Positions 61,684-64,000 of a stretch of DNA of 64,000 nt are shown in pieces. Below the pieces are notes generated by a model. That model saw nothing but the letters and a program-made list of their open reading frames with translations. It was not told where the DNA came from and searched no databases. Source of the stretch: Metabacillus niabensis (lineage in GTDB: Bacteria > Bacillota > Bacilli > Bacillales > Bacillaceae); contig NZ_JAIVLH010000003.1 in NCBI RefSeq assembly GCF_020524345.1, positions 124,001-188,000 of the forward strand, given 5' to 3'. The number at the start of each line of letters is the position of its first letter. Positions within the stretch are counted from its first letter, which is position 1. Both the position numbers and the translations under genes were made by a program.

Positions 61684-63114
61684 CTACTTACTTGTTGTTT
61701 CTTCTATAGCGTAACCAGTGAAATCTTCTTTATCAAAATCAGCTGCTTTCTTTCCTTTAGGCTTCCAAATTTGCGCGATTTCTTCAAGCGATTTGTTTTT
61801 TGTTTCCGGTACAATCGTCATAACGAAGATGAAGCATATCGCATTAATGACAGCGAACATCCAGAATGTAAATGATCCACCCATATTATTGATTAGAATT
61901 GGCGTAAACTGTCCGATTGCCCAGTTTGCCCCCCAAAGGAACATCGTTGCAATTCCAACCGCTTTACCACGCAGATGGTTTGGGAAGATTTCCGGAATCA
62001 TAATCCAAGGGATTGGTCCCATTGATACACAGAATGCCGCAGTGAAACCGGATACAAAGATGACTAGTAATGGACCACTATTTGCAGGTTCAAAGTAGAA
62101 TACGCTTCCAATCAGCACCATAAATATCGCCATCAAACTAGAACCAATTGCCATCAATTTCTTTCTGCCAAGTTTGTCAATTAACAAAAGAGCTACAATC
62201 GTGAACACTACTTGGACACTACCAATGATACTTGTTGCCAAAAACTCCGTGTTATTCTCAAAACCAACACTGCGGAAAATATCCGGACCATAGTATGTTA
62301 CAGCATTCATACCAATTACTTGGTTAAACAGGGCAAGAAAAATTCCCACTCCCATAGCCATTCGTAAACCAGGCTTCAATAATTGTTTAACAGAACTATT
62401 TTTTTCTGTTTCGATTGATCTTTTAATCTCTTTCACTTCTTGTTTTGCAACTGTTTCACCGCTGATTCGTTTAAGTGTTTGAAACGCTTCTTTTTCTTTT
62501 CCTTTTTGCATTAAATATCTAGGGCTTTCCGGAATAAAGAATAATAGAACGAAAAAGATTAAACCTGGAAACGTTCCATAACCCAGCATCCAGCGCCATC
62601 CTTCCTCTAATCCCCAAGCATGTGTCCCACTGTTTGCTACTGCATAGTTGATGTAAAAAGTAGCACAAATTCCGAAGATCGTAAATAACTGATAAAGAGA
62701 TCCTAGTCTACCTCGGATGTTTGGCGGTGCACACTCACTTATATACGTAACAGATAGAGCTGATGCAAAACCTATTCCAAATCCGCCGATAATTCTAGCA
62801 TAAACTAGCATAGTAACACCTGTTGCAAAGGCAGATCCTATTGCAGAAATAATAAACAGAACGGCAGATAAAAACATAATATTTTTCCGGCCATATTTAT
62901 CACTTAAAAAACCGGACATCGCAACACCAAGTACCCCGCCGATCATTACACAGGAAATGACCCAGCCCTGCATAGCAGGTGTTAAGTCGTATCGTTCTGC
63001 GAGAAAGCCAATTGCTCCTGAAATAACCGCTGTATCAAAACCGTACATTAGTCCGGCTACACCTGCCGCAACTGCAATTAAAATAACATACCATGATGAA
63101 TGTTTTTGTAACAT
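61684..63114 (-). CDS. araE: Arabinose/sugar:H+ symporter (sugar porter family)
   Basis: 476 aa, 12 membrane helices. GLMYGFDTAVISGAIGFLAERYDLTP at the N-terminus, GFLSDKYGRKN, PESPRYLMQKGKEKEAFQTLKRISGET, FNQVIGMNAVTYYGPDIF and the C-terminal PETKNKSLEEIAQIW match Bacillus AraE closely. AGGAGG six bases before the ATG at 63114 fixes the start. It gives a low-energy second uptake route for arabinose beside the ABC transporter. It has its own terminator and 334 bp of upstream DNA, so it is a separate unit. Related porters carry xylose or galactose, so some substrate breadth is likely. Confidence 0.9.
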   Translation of the reverse strand: MLQKHSSWYVILIAVAAGVAGLMYGFDTAVISGAIGFLAERYDLTPAMQGWVISCVMIGGVLGVAMSGFLSDKYGRKNIMFLSAVLFIISAIGSAFATGVTMLVYARIIGGFGIGFASALSVTYISECAPPNIRGRLGSLYQLFTIFGICATFYINYAVANSGTHAWGLEEGWRWMLGYGTFPGLIFFVLLFFIPESPRYLMQKGKEKEAFQTLKRISGETVAKQEVKEIKRSIETEKNSSVKQLLKPGLRMAMGVGIFLALFNQVIGMNAVTYYGPDIFRSVGFENNTEFLATSIIGSVQVVFTIVALLLIDKLGRKKLMAIGSSLMAIFMVLIGSVFYFEPANSGPLLVIFVSGFTAAFCVSMGPIPWIMIPEIFPNHLRGKAVGIATMFLWGANWAIGQFTPILINNMGGSFTFWMFAVINAICFIFVMTIVPETKNKSLEEIAQIWKPKGKKAADFDKEDFTGYAIEETTSK

Positions 63115-63448
63115 ATTGATCCTCCTCATACTCTATAGTTGATTACACATCTTCATGTAGAAGATCCGGTAATTGCTCTTCATAACTCCAATACTCAAGC
63201 TTGTTTTCTCTTACCTCCTGTCATAGTGTGTATATGATTTCGTTTACATTATTTCTTTCATATCTTTCAAACGTTACAGTAAATTTATCATAAACAAATC
63301 CTCATGATAGCACTTTCATCTTCACATTCTTGTTAACACCTAGACTATATTGTGAAGGATATTTTTCTTGTTGTTTAACATACTAAAAAAGCTTGTAGAA
63401 AAACTCTAGGTTTCTCTACAAGCTATAAAGGCAGCAATTATCATGGTT
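63115..63448 (-). promoter_or_regulatory. Upstream region of araE
   Basis: No gene. It holds two weak cre-like sites on the minus strand: TGTAAACGAAATCA (63235-63248) and TGAAAGTGCTATCA (63305-63318, centre GTG instead of GCG). A start-less open frame ends at 63143, and AGGAGG near 63214-63219 has no start at normal spacing. No GTACGTAC AraR box was seen. The terminator of the next gene is at 63384-63424. Confidence 0.45.
63384..63424 (-). terminator. Terminator of the AraC-type regulator
   Basis: AGCTTGTAGA (63390-63399) pairs with TCTACAAGCT (63415-63424), followed by TTTTTT on the minus strand. Confidence 0.88.
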
Positions 63449-64000
63449 TCATGATTGGTATTTGCTTCTATATTCACTTGGACTAAGTCCTGTTTCCTTT
63501 TTAAAGACTCTGCTAAAATAATTTGGGTCCTTATATCCTATATTCATTGCAATTTCTTTTAATGGAGTTTTTCCACCCAATAATAAGTCTTTAGCTTTTT
63601 GGATTCTTATATTGGTTATATACTCAATAAAAGTTACCTCAAACTTTTCTTTAAATAGCTTACTAAGATAATAAGAGCTGAGGCCTATCTTTTCAGCAAC
63701 TTCTTCCAGCATGACCGTTTTATTATAATGATGATCAATATATTCTTTTGCTTGTAAAATCAGACTATCCACACCATTCATGCGCCAATCTCTTAAACGC
63801 TCGATAATAACTAACAAATGTGATTTCGCACGTTCTTTTATCTGTATGGATGTTTCTAATTGGTCAAAGCTCATTTGAACATCTTCATCAAATCCAAACT
63901 CTTTCATTGATCGTGTTAACACAATAAAAAAATTCCCCATTGATTTTTTCATGATTTCTACCTTTGAATCTGAGGCTTGGTATATGTGATGAAAATAAGT
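63449..64000 (-). CDS. AraC-type regulator, C-terminal part (cut by window edge)
   Basis: The frame is open to the right edge, so the visible 183 residues are only the C-terminal portion; an internal ATG at 63952 is not the start. The last 100 residues are an AraC/XylS double HTH: VMLEEVAEKIGLSSYYLSKLFKEKFEVTFIEYI and PLKEIAMNIGYKDPNYFSRVFKKETGLSPSEYR. Upstream of it is a helical segment like the end of a YesN-type middle domain, so it is probably a third response regulator. It may control araE or genes beyond the window. Confidence 0.88.
   Translation of the reverse strand, partial: TYFHHIYQASDSKVEIMKKSMGNFFIVLTRSMKEFGFDEDVQMSFDQLETSIQIKERAKSHLLVIIERLRDWRMNGVDSLILQAKEYIDHHYNKTVMLEEVAEKIGLSSYYLSKLFKEKFEVTFIEYITNIRIQKAKDLLLGGKTPLKEIAMNIGYKDPNYFSRVFKKETGLSPSEYRSKYQS

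Noticed and set aside
63143-63217. Leader peptide before araE
   Set aside because: The frame has no start codon at a usable distance from the AGGAGG and begins right after a stop; not supported.
63449-63952. Complete 167-aa AraC regulator starting at 63952
   Set aside because: The frame stays open to the window edge and no RBS precedes the ATG; it is the tail of a larger gene.

Overview
The window is low-GC DNA. Its Shine-Dalgarno signals (AGGAGG type), TTG/GTG starts, CcpA-type cre boxes, YesM/YesN-type two-component systems and AraR-type operators point to a Bacillaceae member of the Firmicutes. No rRNA, tRNA, CRISPR array or phage was seen. The window reads as two catabolic islands joined by a short zone of gene decay.

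Region 1 (1-18.4 kb) is an aromatic-acid island. Two divergent IclR-type regulators (the left one cut by the window edge) are followed by leftward genes. These encode an FAD ring hydroxylase plus an unknown 183-aa protein, then fumarylacetoacetase-family hydrolase, gentisate 1,2-dioxygenase, acyl-CoA dehydrogenase, hot-dog thioesterase, AMP-forming CoA ligase, thiolase, enoyl-CoA hydratase and 3-hydroxyacyl-CoA dehydrogenase. Next come a GAF/PucR-type activator, a DUF3237 protein, an aromatic-acid MFS importer, a second thioesterase and a PaaK-like CoA ligase. The set fits activation of a hydroxyphenylpropanoid or hydroxybenzoate to a CoA thioester, beta-oxidation of the side chain, ring hydroxylation possibly at the CoA-ester stage, thioester release to gentisate, and ring cleavage to pyruvate plus a C4 acid. 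Two operator types with fixed promoter geometry divide it into a PucR-type regulon (beta-oxidation operon and importer) and an IclR-type regulon (hydroxylase operon and PaaK-like ligase).

The interval 18.4-19.1 kb holds an operator and remnants of an MFS transporter and a fumarylacetoacetase-family gene.

Region 2 (19.1-40 kb) is a utilisation locus for a sulfated glycan: one GH3 enzyme, six type-I sulfatases with Cys-type CxPxR/CxAxR signatures, two paralogous lipoprotein binding proteins, two ABC permeases, a YesM/YesN-type kinase and regulator, and a DUF624 membrane protein. None of the sulfatases nor the GH3 enzyme has a visible signal peptide, so desulfation and hydrolysis probably follow uptake. 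Six promoters share one module: two 8-bp GTAAAAAA elements 21-22 bp apart, the proximal one starting exactly 38 bp upstream of a TACAAT-like -10 that sits inside a cre box. A dead IS3-family transposase remnant abuts the last copy.

Region 3 (41-64 kb) is an arabinose/arabinan locus. It has a 2034-aa secreted tandem-GH43 protein encoded downstream of a YtfQRT/YjfF-type sugar ABC transporter. A divergent operon encodes an MCP-like protein, a sensor kinase and an AraC-type response regulator. Then come araA, araD, an FGGY kinase and araE, with paired AraR-type operators 43 bp apart in front of araD and of the kinase, and a truncated AraC-type regulator at the right edge. A working model is that the strain degrades a sulfated arabinose-containing polysaccharide outside the cell, imports sulfated oligosaccharides and arabinose, and finishes breakdown inside.
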